Positions 24,334-31,576 of a DNA stretch of 35,619 nucleotides are shown here, in pieces. Under the pieces are notes generated by a model that worked only from the letters and a program-made list of their open reading frames with translations, searched no databases and was not told where the DNA came from. Source of the stretch: Methanoculleus sp. (GTDB lineage: Archaea; Halobacteriota; Methanomicrobia; Methanomicrobiales; Methanoculleaceae); the NCBI GenBank assembly GCA_030156625.1, contig JASGMC010000011.1:1-35619 (forward strand), read 5' to 3'. The number at the start of each line of letters is the position of its first letter. The stretch's first letter is position 1. The position numbers and the translations under genes were made by a program.

Positions 24334-24423
24334 TTCCGGCTCCCGTGCTTCGTCCTACCTGTTTTCAGTTTAAGCCACATCTAGGTATCGGGCCGTCCGG
24401 GTGCCGGCCGGAGAGTACCGGTT

Positions 24424-24615
24424 TCACTCCTGCTTCGCGGCCGCAAACCCGGCCAGAAGCACCCCGAAGACGCAGAAGACCAGGCCGAGCGTCCCGGTGC
24501 TGAACCCCGTCGGCGGCGATCCGATGAAGTAGTAGGGTGCGGCCGAGAAGTGCAGGACGAACGCGATGCCGAGGAGGGAGAGGGTGATTGCCAGCGTGCC
24601 GATATCGTTTGCCAT
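24424..24615 (-). CDS. Small membrane protein (63 aa)
   Basis: Sixty-three residues with two strong membrane helices: about 8-26 (T-L-S-L-L-G-I-A-F-V-L-H-F) and 40-59 (T-L-G-L-V-F-C-V-F-G-V-L-L-A-G-F). They are joined by a short loop (P-Y-Y-F-I-G-S-P-P-T). The start ATG 24615 has only weak ribosome-site sequence, but the hydropathy pattern is too regular for a chance frame. Family and function are not recognised. It lies upstream of, and on the same strand as, the Kef antiporter, 90 bp away. Confidence 0.6.
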   Translation of the reverse strand: MANDIGTLAITLSLLGIAFVLHFSAAPYYFIGSPPTGFSTGTLGLVFCVFGVLLAGFAAAKQE

Positions 24616-24739
24616 GGGATTTCGGAAGGGGGGTGGGTGATGGTGGGTTATCCGTTTTTTGGATTGCTTGTTGTTTGAGGATGAACCCTTTCGAACTTAA
24701 TACAGTAGATAATCGCTTTCTTAACCAATTTAGAGCAAG

Positions 24740-24927
24740 AAGTTGTCCCAAAACGCTGTTACCGGGAGGGGGACACCCCCTCCCGGACCCTCCCCCGAGT
24801 GGCGATATCCAATGGAAAGCCGTTTCACCCTCCTGGCTCAGGATGTGGCTCAGATGGTGGATACCTGAGAAGTAAGGGCTCCGATTAGGGTATACCGAAG
24901 GTTCGGAGATCTTTTTGGGATGACCTC
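24740..24927. repeat. Probable MITE-like remnant related to the neighbouring IS5 element
   Basis: The left edge (AGTTGTCCCAAAAC, 24740-24753) and the right edge (TTTTTGGGATGACCTC, 24912-24927) form inverted repeats that share TCCCAAAA/TTTTGGGA with the ends of the adjacent IS element (24949 and 25792). The 188-bp interior has no gene. It holds a perfect 11-bp stem, CCGGGAGGGGG-ACA-CCCCCTCCCGG (24762-24786). This is the layout of a non-autonomous element moved by the IS transposase. The ends are matched only by eye. Confidence 0.45.
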
Positions 24928-24948
24928 CAAAAGAAGTTTCGAAACATA

Positions 24949-25792
24949 GAGGTCGTCCCAAATCTATAAGACCTCTTAGATAATACTCCGGGGTATGGCC
25001 TTCCGGGAAATTGACGACGATCTCTGGGAAATTATCCGGAAACACCTCCCTCCAACAAAGCCGCACATCGGCCGACCCCGGCGTGACCCCCGCGGGTTGT
25101 TCAACGGCATCCTGTACGTCCTGACCACCGGCTGCACCTGGCACGATGTTCCGGCGAACTACGGCACCAAATCAACGGTTCACCGGTACCACCTTGAATT
25201 ATGCGAGAAGGGGGTGTACCAGGCGATCTTCCTCGACCTGCTCCAATCCGGGTATGAGATCCGATAGATCGACCTCTCACACTGTTCTACCGATACCAAG
25301 GATATTCAGGCTAAAAAAGGGGATCGACCGGCTATGATGGCTATAAAAAGGTAAAGGGGAACAATCTGAGTGCTCTGGTCGATCGGAATGGTCTCCCGCT
25401 TGCCTGCACGGTTTCACCTGCCAATGTCCATGATTCCCGGCTTTACGAACCACCCCTCAAAATATTTGAGATTCCCGATGTTCAGGATCGCCCCTCGATC
25501 ATCTCCGCAGATGCAGCCTACGATGCCCGGGAGATTCGCCAGTACAACCGGAAACGAGGAATCAAAAGCAATATCCCGGTCAACCGGAGATCCCGGAGAC
25601 ATCCGAAACGAGGGAGGCCATTCTGGTTCGATCCGGAACTCTACAAGAAGCGCGGTGCCGTTGAACGGTTCTTCAGCTGGATTGAGGCATTTAAGAAGAT
25701 CACTCCCCGATATGAACGCTATGAGCACTCATTCTTCGGGTTGATTCAGTTAGCATGTGCCATGATGGTCTGGAGGGTTTTGGGATGAGTTC
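24949..25792 (+). mobile_element. IS5-family insertion sequence (decayed)
   Basis: About 844 bp bounded by imperfect terminal inverted repeats: left GAGGTCGTCCCAAATC (24949-24964), right, read inward, GAACTCATCCCAAAAC (25792-25777). They agree at 12 of 16 positions. It contains a single transposase region in two frames. The size fits short IS5 relatives. I could not identify a clear target duplication. Confidence 0.7.
24995..25788 (+). pseudogene. IS5-family transposase, broken by a stop and a frameshift
   Basis: The first part (24995-25267) encodes the usual N-terminal domain, with H-I-G-R-P-R-R-D-P-R and T-G-C-T-W-H-D-V-P, then ends at a TAG (25265-25267). The same frame continues past that stop with I-D-L-S-H-C-S-T-D-T-K-D up to an A6G4 run at 25313-25322. 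Beyond this the protein resumes one frame back (G-Y-D-G-Y-K-K-V-K-G), with D-A-A-Y-D near 25510 and the final R-G-A-V-E-R-F-F-S-W and L-A-C-A-M-M-V-W-R, to the TGA at 25786-25788. A -1 slip at the A run may be programmed, as known in parts of the IS5 family. The earlier TAG still makes this copy inactive. Confidence 0.85.
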
Positions 25793-25876
25793 GGTGTATG
25801 TCTTGGAAAGATCCGCCGATAAAAATCGTTATTCGGCTTCGGCACATATTGTAGCCTCAGTATGCATATATACATG

Positions 25877-25904
25877 GCCTCGTTAAGAGGCAAATATTTT
25901 TTTT
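25877..25904 (+). terminator. Hairpin followed by T-run
   Basis: GCCTC-GTTAA-GAGGC (25877-25891) is followed after five bases by eight T (25897-25904). It resembles an intrinsic terminator reading rightward after the IS element. The surrounding 25793-26072 is AT-rich and otherwise shows no gene. Confidence 0.4.
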
Positions 25905-26072
25905 GCACCTTGTGAGGCATGAAGCAATAGGTAGCAAGCTAAAGCGCTTTCATTTAGATCATATGGACGAGTGAGATGAAGTGTTTATGAGGGGAGAAAG
26001 TGTTGTGCGCTTAGACTCATCTTCTTCATTGATGGCTTTCACGATGATCCTGAAGGAGTTGTTCGGTTTGGA

Positions 26073-26146
26073 TGGGCCTGCCCGGATTCGAACCGGGGAT
26101 CTTCGCCGTGTAAGGGCGACGTCATGACCGGCTAGACCACAAGCCC
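26073..26146 (-). tRNA. tRNA-Val (UAC)
   Basis: A complete cloverleaf on the minus strand: acceptor GGGCTTG/CAGGCCC (one G-U pair), D arm GTC/GAC with an AGCCGGTCA-type loop, and anticodon stem TCGCC/GGCGA with loop CTTACAC giving anticodon TAC. The T arm is CCCGG-TTCGAAT-CCGGG and the discriminator is A. No CCA is encoded. No good TATA box at the right distance is evident. Confidence 0.93.
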
Positions 26147-26325
26147 CGTGGATGCCTTATAGTGTTTTGCACCGTGACGGATAAACGTGTTGCCTGTCGG
26201 GGATTCCGGTGCCATTGCCTGTGTGCCCTCCTGTGCTTCACTGCTCCCGTTCGCAGGGATGCTCCACGCAGCCTCTGGATACTTGCCGGTTGGGAATGGG
26301 TTGGCGATTCTCCCCCACCCCACCC

Positions 26326-26564
26326 GGCCTTCGGCCTCCTCCTCCGCACCTTCGGTGCTCAAACTCCTTCCCCTGCGGGGAAGTCGTTCCCCGCCCCAAG
26401 GGGCGGGGGCAGTGCGTGGCGATAAACGGCCGGCGGCACGGCGGTCGTTCGAGCACCGTCAGGTGCGCAGCAGGATGCTCCTTCTGGAGCATCGTTCGAG
26501 CACCGTCAGGTGCGCAGCAGGACGCTCCTTCTGGAGCGTCGTTCGAGCACCGTCAGGTGCGCAG
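26326..26564. repeat. Array of nine perfect hairpins including a 47-bp tandem repeat
   Basis: Stem-loops in order: 26326-26336 (GGCC), 26346-26358 (GCACC/GGTGC), 26367-26383 (CTTCCCC/GGGGAAG) and 26389-26408 (CCCCGCCCC/GGGGCGGGG). Then a 47-bp unit at 26447 repeated at 26494 and partly at 26541. Each unit holds GCACC-GTCA-GGTGC, and the two full units also hold an 8-bp stem with loop TTCT (26474-26493; 26521-26540). The two 8-bp stems differ by a paired change (T-A to C-G). No protein is supported here. It lies between tRNA-Val and the end of mch. Confidence 0.85.
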
Positions 26565-26693
26565 TCCCATTGAAGGCCGCATGACGGGATATGCGCGACA
26601 TTCCGATAGGGAACAGTTTGCCCGGAGCACCCTGCAGAGATGCCCCTCTGTAAAGAGTTGAGGAAACGTATCGACAAAGCCTAAAAAAGGAGT

Positions 26694-27641
26694 TCAGATA
26701 AACCCGAAGGACTTCAGCGTCACTTCGGGGTTGACTGCTCCCACGTGGTAGACCTTGCCCTCGGAGAGCTCGTTGATGACCACCTCGGCCGGGGAGAAGA
26801 GCGAGGTGTCGATCTGGTAGAAGTCGAAGTTGGCTTCCTTGAAGATATCGTAGAACGGTTTTCCGTATCCCTTGGACTTGTTGCTCGGGATCCGGTCCAG
26901 GTAGTCCTTGATCTCCGGGGCGTTCATCGTCAGCATGATGCTGCCGTGGTAGATCGTCGCGTCGTTGGTGCAGCCCATCGCCTTCGTGCCGTCCTTCTTG
27001 ACGGGGGCGATCGGGGCGTGGCCGATACCGGCGGAGATCTTTCTCGTATCGAACCCGAGTTCGTTCAGCTTGTAGATCGCGGTCTCGACGCAGCGGCCCG
27101 CTACCTGGATCGAGCCGACGAGCGAAGCCGTGGGAGCGACGACCGCGCAGGTGTTCGCCACGTCCACGTTGCAGGCCTCGGCGATGTTCTCCATCACGCC
27201 GGCGTTCGGGAGGTGGTCGCTCTCGAGGCAGATGACCGCGTAATCGAACTCATCCTCGTAGTCGATGACCTCGTAGGTGTGCTTGGGCTTCAAGGAGAGC
27301 GCCCGTGCGGGGCCGCTGCCCATGGCGAAGTACTTGTTGACGTTGACCGTCCAGCCTGCCTTCTGTGCGCCGAGGCATGCAATGGACGGGAAGTCGGTGC
27401 TGACCTCGATGAACGGGATCGGTATGTCCCTGATCCGGCCCATGGTGATGTCTACCTCGCCGAGCCCGCCCATGCAGATCTCGGTGAAGCGTCTTCCCGT
27501 CAGGTACCCGCCGGTCGTGCTGACGCCGCAGTCGACGATGCGTGCGCCGTTGTCGAGCTCGTGCGGGACGGCATGAAACTCCTCGGCGTATTCGAAGAGT
27601 TCCTCAAAAATATCCAGTGCCAGTTCGTTCACGCTGAGCAT
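26694..27641 (-). CDS. mch: Methenyltetrahydromethanopterin cyclohydrolase (Mch)
   Basis: Interconverts N5-formyl- and N5,N10-methenyl-tetrahydromethanopterin, the third step of CO2 reduction to methane. The 315-residue protein has the family's length and motifs: L-S-V-N-E at the start, V-D-C-G-V-S-T-T-G-G-Y, G-L-G-E-V-D-I-T, D-F-P-S-I-A-C-L-G-A-Q-K-A-G-W, the Y-F-A-M-G-S-G-P-A-R-A stretch, A-P-T-A-S-L-V-G-S-I-Q-V and G-H-A-P-I-A-P-V. The ATG at 27641 is chosen because GAGG lies 8 nt upstream; an in-frame ATG-like start at 27665 lacks one. It lies 49 nt downstream of orc1/cdc6 on the same strand with no clear TATA between them, so read-through is possible. Confidence 0.96.
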   Translation of the reverse strand: MLSVNELALDIFEELFEYAEEFHAVPHELDNGARIVDCGVSTTGGYLTGRRFTEICMGGLGEVDITMGRIRDIPIPFIEVSTDFPSIACLGAQKAGWTVNVNKYFAMGSGPARALSLKPKHTYEVIDYEDEFDYAVICLESDHLPNAGVMENIAEACNVDVANTCAVVAPTASLVGSIQVAGRCVETAIYKLNELGFDTRKISAGIGHAPIAPVKKDGTKAMGCTNDATIYHGSIMLTMNAPEIKDYLDRIPSNKSKGYGKPFYDIFKEANFDFYQIDTSLFSPAEVVINELSEGKVYHVGAVNPEVTLKSFGFI

Positions 27642-27690
27642 GTGGAAAACCTCATCAGAATACAAACGGTGGGGGAACAGATAAGGATTA

Positions 27691-28833
27691 TCAAATCGAT
27701 TGCTCGTGCCCCAGGTGCTCCAGCACGCGTCCGGGGTCGTAGCGGAGACTGATCAGCCTCGTCCGCCCCCTTCCCTGGCGGTAGTGGAGGTTCAAGAGCC
27801 GCATCGAATCAAACTTCTGGATCATCTCGTAGAACTTGGTGTAGCTGACCGCCACCTGCTCTTTGACGAAACGGTAGACGTCGCCGGCGTTCATCTCCTT
27901 ATCGTCGCTGGCCGACATCTCTGCGATCCCGGCCAGCACCTCCCGCTCCTCGGCCTTGAGCGCCCGGAGCGAGAACGCGAGGTGGAGGTACCGGGAGACC
28001 TCGTACGCCTTGCATACGTCCTCCCGCTCGACGGAACGGCGTGCCTCCCGCTCGGCGTTCAGGGCCGCACGCTTCAGGAGGTCGATACCGACGCGGAGGT
28101 CGCCGCTCTTCATCGTCTGCTCCACCACGAGGTCCAGCGTCTCGGGCCGGATGACGTTCGGGTAGAGCCCCTGCAGGACCCGCTCCTCGAGAATGCCGAA
28201 AACCTCCTCCTCCGAGTAAGGGGGGAAGTAGATCTCGGTGGGCCGGAAGACCGATGCCACCCGGGCGTCGACCTCGCTTTGAAGGGTGACGGACATATCG
28301 CTGACGATGGCAATCACGCCGGTCCGGACGCCCGGATAGGCCTCGTGCGAGCGCAGCAATGGATAGAGCACCTGGTTGATCTCGTTCTCGTAGAGGAGGT
28401 AGTTTGCGTCGTCGAGCGTCACGAGGAGCACCTGCTCCTCCCGCTGCAGGACCCGGGCTATGGCGTCGAAGACCTGCTTGAACGACGTGCCCGACGCCGG
28501 CGGCGGGTGCCCGGTGACCCGACGATAGATCTGGGAGAAGATGGCGAACCTGGTGTTGTCGATCTGGCAGTTGATGTAGACGGGGATGAGTTTCTTCGTG
28601 GCCTCCTCGACATCGGCGAGGATTTTCCTGACGCTCGTCGTCTTCCCCGTCCCCGGGAGGCCCCGGCAGATGGTGTTGAGGGGCCTTGCTCCCCGCATGC
28701 CCGGCCTGACCTGGAACGCGAGTTCCCGGATCTGGGCGTCACGGTGGTTGAACTGCTCGGGGACATAATCGATCTCGAAGACTTCGGGATCCCGAAAGAG
28801 CGTCTCGTCCCACATGAGCAGGTTCTTCTTCAT
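27691..28833 (-). CDS. Orc1/Cdc6-family replication initiator
   Basis: An AAA+ protein that binds origin repeats and loads the MCM helicase. From the ATG at 28833 it has 380 residues: Walker A G-L-P-G-T-G-K-T (58-65), Walker B L-V-T-L-D-D-A-N (D141, D142), sensor 1 I-A-I-V-S-D-M-S, sensor 2 G-D-L-R-V-G-I-D and a C-terminal winged helix (A-G-D-V-Y-R-F-V-K through R-L-L-N-L-H-Y). The upstream frame to 28998 is not used: the TATA box at 28857-28864 lies inside it and GAGG sits 8 nt before 28833. I looked for origin recognition repeats in the short flanks and found none, so an origin here is not supported. Confidence 0.92.
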   Translation of the reverse strand: MKKNLLMWDETLFRDPEVFEIDYVPEQFNHRDAQIRELAFQVRPGMRGARPLNTICRGLPGTGKTTSVRKILADVEEATKKLIPVYINCQIDNTRFAIFSQIYRRVTGHPPPASGTSFKQVFDAIARVLQREEQVLLVTLDDANYLLYENEINQVLYPLLRSHEAYPGVRTGVIAIVSDMSVTLQSEVDARVASVFRPTEIYFPPYSEEEVFGILEERVLQGLYPNVIRPETLDLVVEQTMKSGDLRVGIDLLKRAALNAEREARRSVEREDVCKAYEVSRYLHLAFSLRALKAEEREVLAGIAEMSASDDKEMNAGDVYRFVKEQVAVSYTKFYEMIQKFDSMRLLNLHYRQGRGRTRLISLRYDPGRVLEHLGHEQSI

Positions 28834-28856
28834 TACACAATCCTCGGATACGGTAG

Positions 28857-28864
28857 TATTTATA
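28857..28864 (-). promoter_or_regulatory. TATA box of orc1/cdc6
   Basis: TATAAATA on the minus strand, with GGAGGA just upstream as a possible BRE. The predicted start about 25 nt downstream falls within a few bases of the ATG at 28833, which would make the transcript (nearly) leaderless even though a GAGG motif is present. Confidence 0.55.
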
Positions 28865-28907
28865 TCCTCCAGGTTTTTGTTTCCCCATCGCGCGGACCCT
28901 GCAGGAT

Positions 28908-29468
28908 TTACGGCTGTTCCATGCACTTCTTGCAGAGAGTCTTGTTCATAAAGAGCCGGGAGAGCTTTGCCTGTGACTTCGTCACTTCCGCTCCACACAT
29001 CTCGCAGACACCCTCCGCCGGAGCGGCGGACGGCTTTTCCGTGGCGGGTTCCGGGGCAGCCTCCGGCTGTGCCGGGGTCTTCTCCTCCGGTTTTGCGGGC
29101 GGTTGGGGGATCCGGGGCGGTTCCGGGGCCGGTGGAATAGCCGCTTCGATGACCTCGGGTGGAGGGCAGGCCTTCTTCTCTGCCTCCTCCCGGGGCGCCG
29201 GTTCCGCCGGCTCGGGAGCCTTCTCCTCCCGGGCGGGTGCCTGCGGAGTTGCAGGCCTGGCCGCGAGAACCCGCCGCCGGTACGCATCCACGCGCTCGGC
29301 CGTCGCCTGATCGCCGCGCCCGAGCCGGGAAAGGATCCCGTCGAGGAACGTGATAAGGTCGTCCACATCCTCGTGGGTCTCTACATCCCCCTCGACCTCG
29401 AGGCGGAGGTTTTCGTAGTTCTCGAGGTTGATGGTGATCCCGATGGTGACTTCCTTCTTGCTGGACAT
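28908..29468 (-). CDS. Zinc-ribbon protein with Pro/Ala/Glu-rich linker
   Basis: 186 residues in three parts. About 1-75: a folded alpha/beta region (V-T-I-G-I-T-I-N-L-E-N-Y-E-N, then V-D-D-L-I-T-F-L-D-G-I-L). About 76-150: a low-complexity linker rich in Pro, Ala and Glu. The end is a zinc ribbon with C-E-M-C and C-K-K-C pairs about 20 residues apart. I do not recognise the family. The start at 29468 (M-S-S-K-K-E-V) is favoured over 29525 because a TATA box lies 25-32 nt upstream. It sits upstream of orc1/cdc6 on the same strand but each has its own TATA. Confidence 0.75.
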   Translation of the reverse strand: MSSKKEVTIGITINLENYENLRLEVEGDVETHEDVDDLITFLDGILSRLGRGDQATAERVDAYRRRVLAARPATPQAPAREEKAPEPAEPAPREEAEKKACPPPEVIEAAIPPAPEPPRIPQPPAKPEEKTPAQPEAAPEPATEKPSAAPAEGVCEMCGAEVTKSQAKLSRLFMNKTLCKKCMEQP

Positions 29469-29492
29469 ATATTCCAGTAAATATTGTATTCC

Positions 29493-29500
29493 ATTATATA
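29493..29500 (-). promoter_or_regulatory. TATA box of the zinc-ribbon gene
   Basis: TATATAAT on the minus strand, 25-32 nt before the ATG at 29468, so transcription should begin at or next to the start codon. There is no convincing ribosome site, which agrees with a leaderless mRNA. Confidence 0.55.
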
Positions 29501-29773
29501 CAATTCCACCGGCGACCCGCAACACACCGCTATTCGGTCAGTCCGGCCATCTTTCCCCGCCCCCTGCATCGGAAACGGTCCGGGCCGCCGACTGCCGGTA
29601 CGGTAGAAACGGGGTTTTATCCCGGGCATTCCGGCCGGTTCCCGTGCCGTTTTCCGCCCGATTTTTTTGAAATTCGGCGTCTCGCGGATATATGGCTGTT
29701 TCCTCTCCAATTGATTTTTATATTCCCATAACTATACGGGGGGTGAGGTTCCCGACAGATATGCCCGAGGAGC

Positions 29774-31315
29774 ATGATGATTACCCGCCTGCATGAAAAA
29801 CCGGCAGACCCGCCCCGGACACGCCCTCCCTGCACGGAACTGGCGGTCGGCGTGATTATCACCCTCCTGCTGGTCCAGGGCGTTGCTGCAGCACCGGTGG
29901 CGCCACTCGTTGTGGCGGCAGGCGACAGCAGCCCTGCGGCGAAGGCACGGGCGGACTACGCCTGTGACGGCCTCGACGACCAGGTGGAGATCCAGGCGGC
30001 GCTCGCGGCGCTGCCGGACGGCGGCAGGGTCACCCTGACCGAAGGCACGTTCAACTGTTCGGGAAGCATCGTTCCCGCCGCCGGGACAACGGTCAAAGGC
30101 CAGGGGCCGGAAAAAACCTCGCTCGAGTTCAGCCGGAACGGGATATTCAACGTCTCGGAGGAGCGCGTGACCCTGGACGGGTTCCGTATCGCGGGGTCCG
30201 GCTACGTGAATGCAAGTACGGATACGGTCCTCGATCTCGGCCAGTGGCTTGGCGTGCTCACCGTCTATGCGAGCCACGCGAAGATTCACAACGTCACGGG
30301 CACTGCCGATTCGAGCATCCAGGCCGTCTTTCTCCTGCTCCACAACCCGAACGTCTACGCCCCCGTCCTCGAAGACGTCGAGTTCGTCGACTGCCGGGCC
30401 GTGGACACCGGAACCTACGGGTTCCTCCACAACGCCTGGGGGTCGGAGAACACGACGATCAAAAACATCAGCTACGAGAACTGTGCCGCGATCAACTGCG
30501 GCAGGAACGGGGCGTTCAACCCCTGGGTGACCGGGTTCGACTTTGCGGAATTGAACGACATCGAAGGCCTCCGGGTGACGGACTGCCTCGCCGAAGGCAG
30601 CCTGGAGTCCGGGTTCCACTTCGAGTGGAACCCGGCGAAGCGGGACTGCGTCTTCATCAACTGCACGGGCAGGAACAACGGGCAGAAGCCCTGTCCCGAG
30701 GACTACCTGCTGGGCGACCCGGACTTCTTCGGGGCCGGTTTCCACCTCCCCGGGGGGCAGGTATCCCTGGTAAACTGCCGGGCCGAGGGGAACGGTGCGT
30801 TCGGGTTCTTCGTCGTCAACCCCGACGGCATGCTCCTCTACAACTGCACCGAGAGCGGAACCGGGCGTGATTCGGTCATCGCAAAACCCATCTCCTACTG
30901 TATCCTCCAGTCCCTGCCGGTCTCGAGGAACCCGTCCATCGTGATGGATCACTGCCGGAGCCTCGATTCGAACGGCTGGGCTCTCTTCGTCTGCGGCACG
31001 AACAACGCGCTCGTCAGGGAATTCACCATGACCAATCCGGCGGGTATCGACGGTATCGGGGCGATACTCGGGTGCCCCTCCGGCGAACTCCCGGTGAACT
31101 CAACGATCGATGCGGGCGTCTCCAACTCGATCATCGACCTTGCAGCATCGGGAGACCGCCCGCAGACACTGGTGTACATCGTGAACAACAGGAACGTCAC
31201 GTATTCCGGGAGGGTCGCCTCCGATGCCGCCCGGCCGGTGGTGGTCGAGTGGACCCTCGCGGGGGGTGCGGACCTGACCGATCTGGAGGTGCTGCCGGCC
31301 GGAAGCACGGCATAA
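29774..31315 (+). CDS. Secreted right-handed beta-helix protein, paralogue 1
   Basis: 513 residues. After a positively charged N-terminus, a hydrophobic segment (about 24-40, V-G-V-I-I-T-L-L-L-V-Q-G-V-A-A-A) should act as signal peptide. The mature protein opens with V-V-A-A-G-D-S-S-P-A-A-K-A-R-A-D-Y-A-C-D-G, a signature of pectate-lyase-like beta-helix proteins. It continues with repeated short strands and Asn/Cys/Gly turns, for example Y-G-F-L-H-N-A-W-G, N-C-A-A-I-N-C-G and E-S-G-F-H-F-E-W. It is probably a cell-surface or sugar-binding/cleaving protein; no catalytic site is proven. GAGGAG precedes two adjacent ATG codons (29774, 29777). No C-terminal anchor is visible. First of three tandem paralogues. 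Confidence 0.85.
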   Translation: MMITRLHEKPADPPRTRPPCTELAVGVIITLLLVQGVAAAPVAPLVVAAGDSSPAAKARADYACDGLDDQVEIQAALAALPDGGRVTLTEGTFNCSGSIVPAAGTTVKGQGPEKTSLEFSRNGIFNVSEERVTLDGFRIAGSGYVNASTDTVLDLGQWLGVLTVYASHAKIHNVTGTADSSIQAVFLLLHNPNVYAPVLEDVEFVDCRAVDTGTYGFLHNAWGSENTTIKNISYENCAAINCGRNGAFNPWVTGFDFAELNDIEGLRVTDCLAEGSLESGFHFEWNPAKRDCVFINCTGRNNGQKPCPEDYLLGDPDFFGAGFHLPGGQVSLVNCRAEGNGAFGFFVVNPDGMLLYNCTESGTGRDSVIAKPISYCILQSLPVSRNPSIVMDHCRSLDSNGWALFVCGTNNALVREFTMTNPAGIDGIGAILGCPSGELPVNSTIDAGVSNSIIDLAASGDRPQTLVYIVNNRNVTYSGRVASDAARPVVVEWTLAGGADLTDLEVLPAGSTA

Positions 31316-31576
31316 GGGTCCGGGGAACCCGGTTCCTTAAGGCAGCACGTGCAAAAGTTCAACCTTTCCGGGGCCGGAAACCCTGCCGTTTCCTCCCCGG
31401 ACTTTTGAGCCGGACCTTCCGGCGGGAGCGGGTCAGGTAAATCCTTAAATGGTACTTCTGTGCCATAGGGGTATGAGCCGGGTAGAAGGGGTTACGGTCT
31501 CTCTCGATCCCGTGTCCGGGCAGCCTCATACAATACCCTGGCGGCATCGAAGAAGTAACGGGCAGGTCACGGTTCC

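Noticed and set aside
25265-25267. TAG in the transposase read as pyrrolysine
   Set aside because: Nothing in the window suggests pyrrolysine use, and the gene also has a frame change; decay is simpler.
28834-28907. Replication origin next to orc1/cdc6
   Set aside because: The flanks are too short and I saw no repeated origin recognition boxes or AT-rich unwinding element there.
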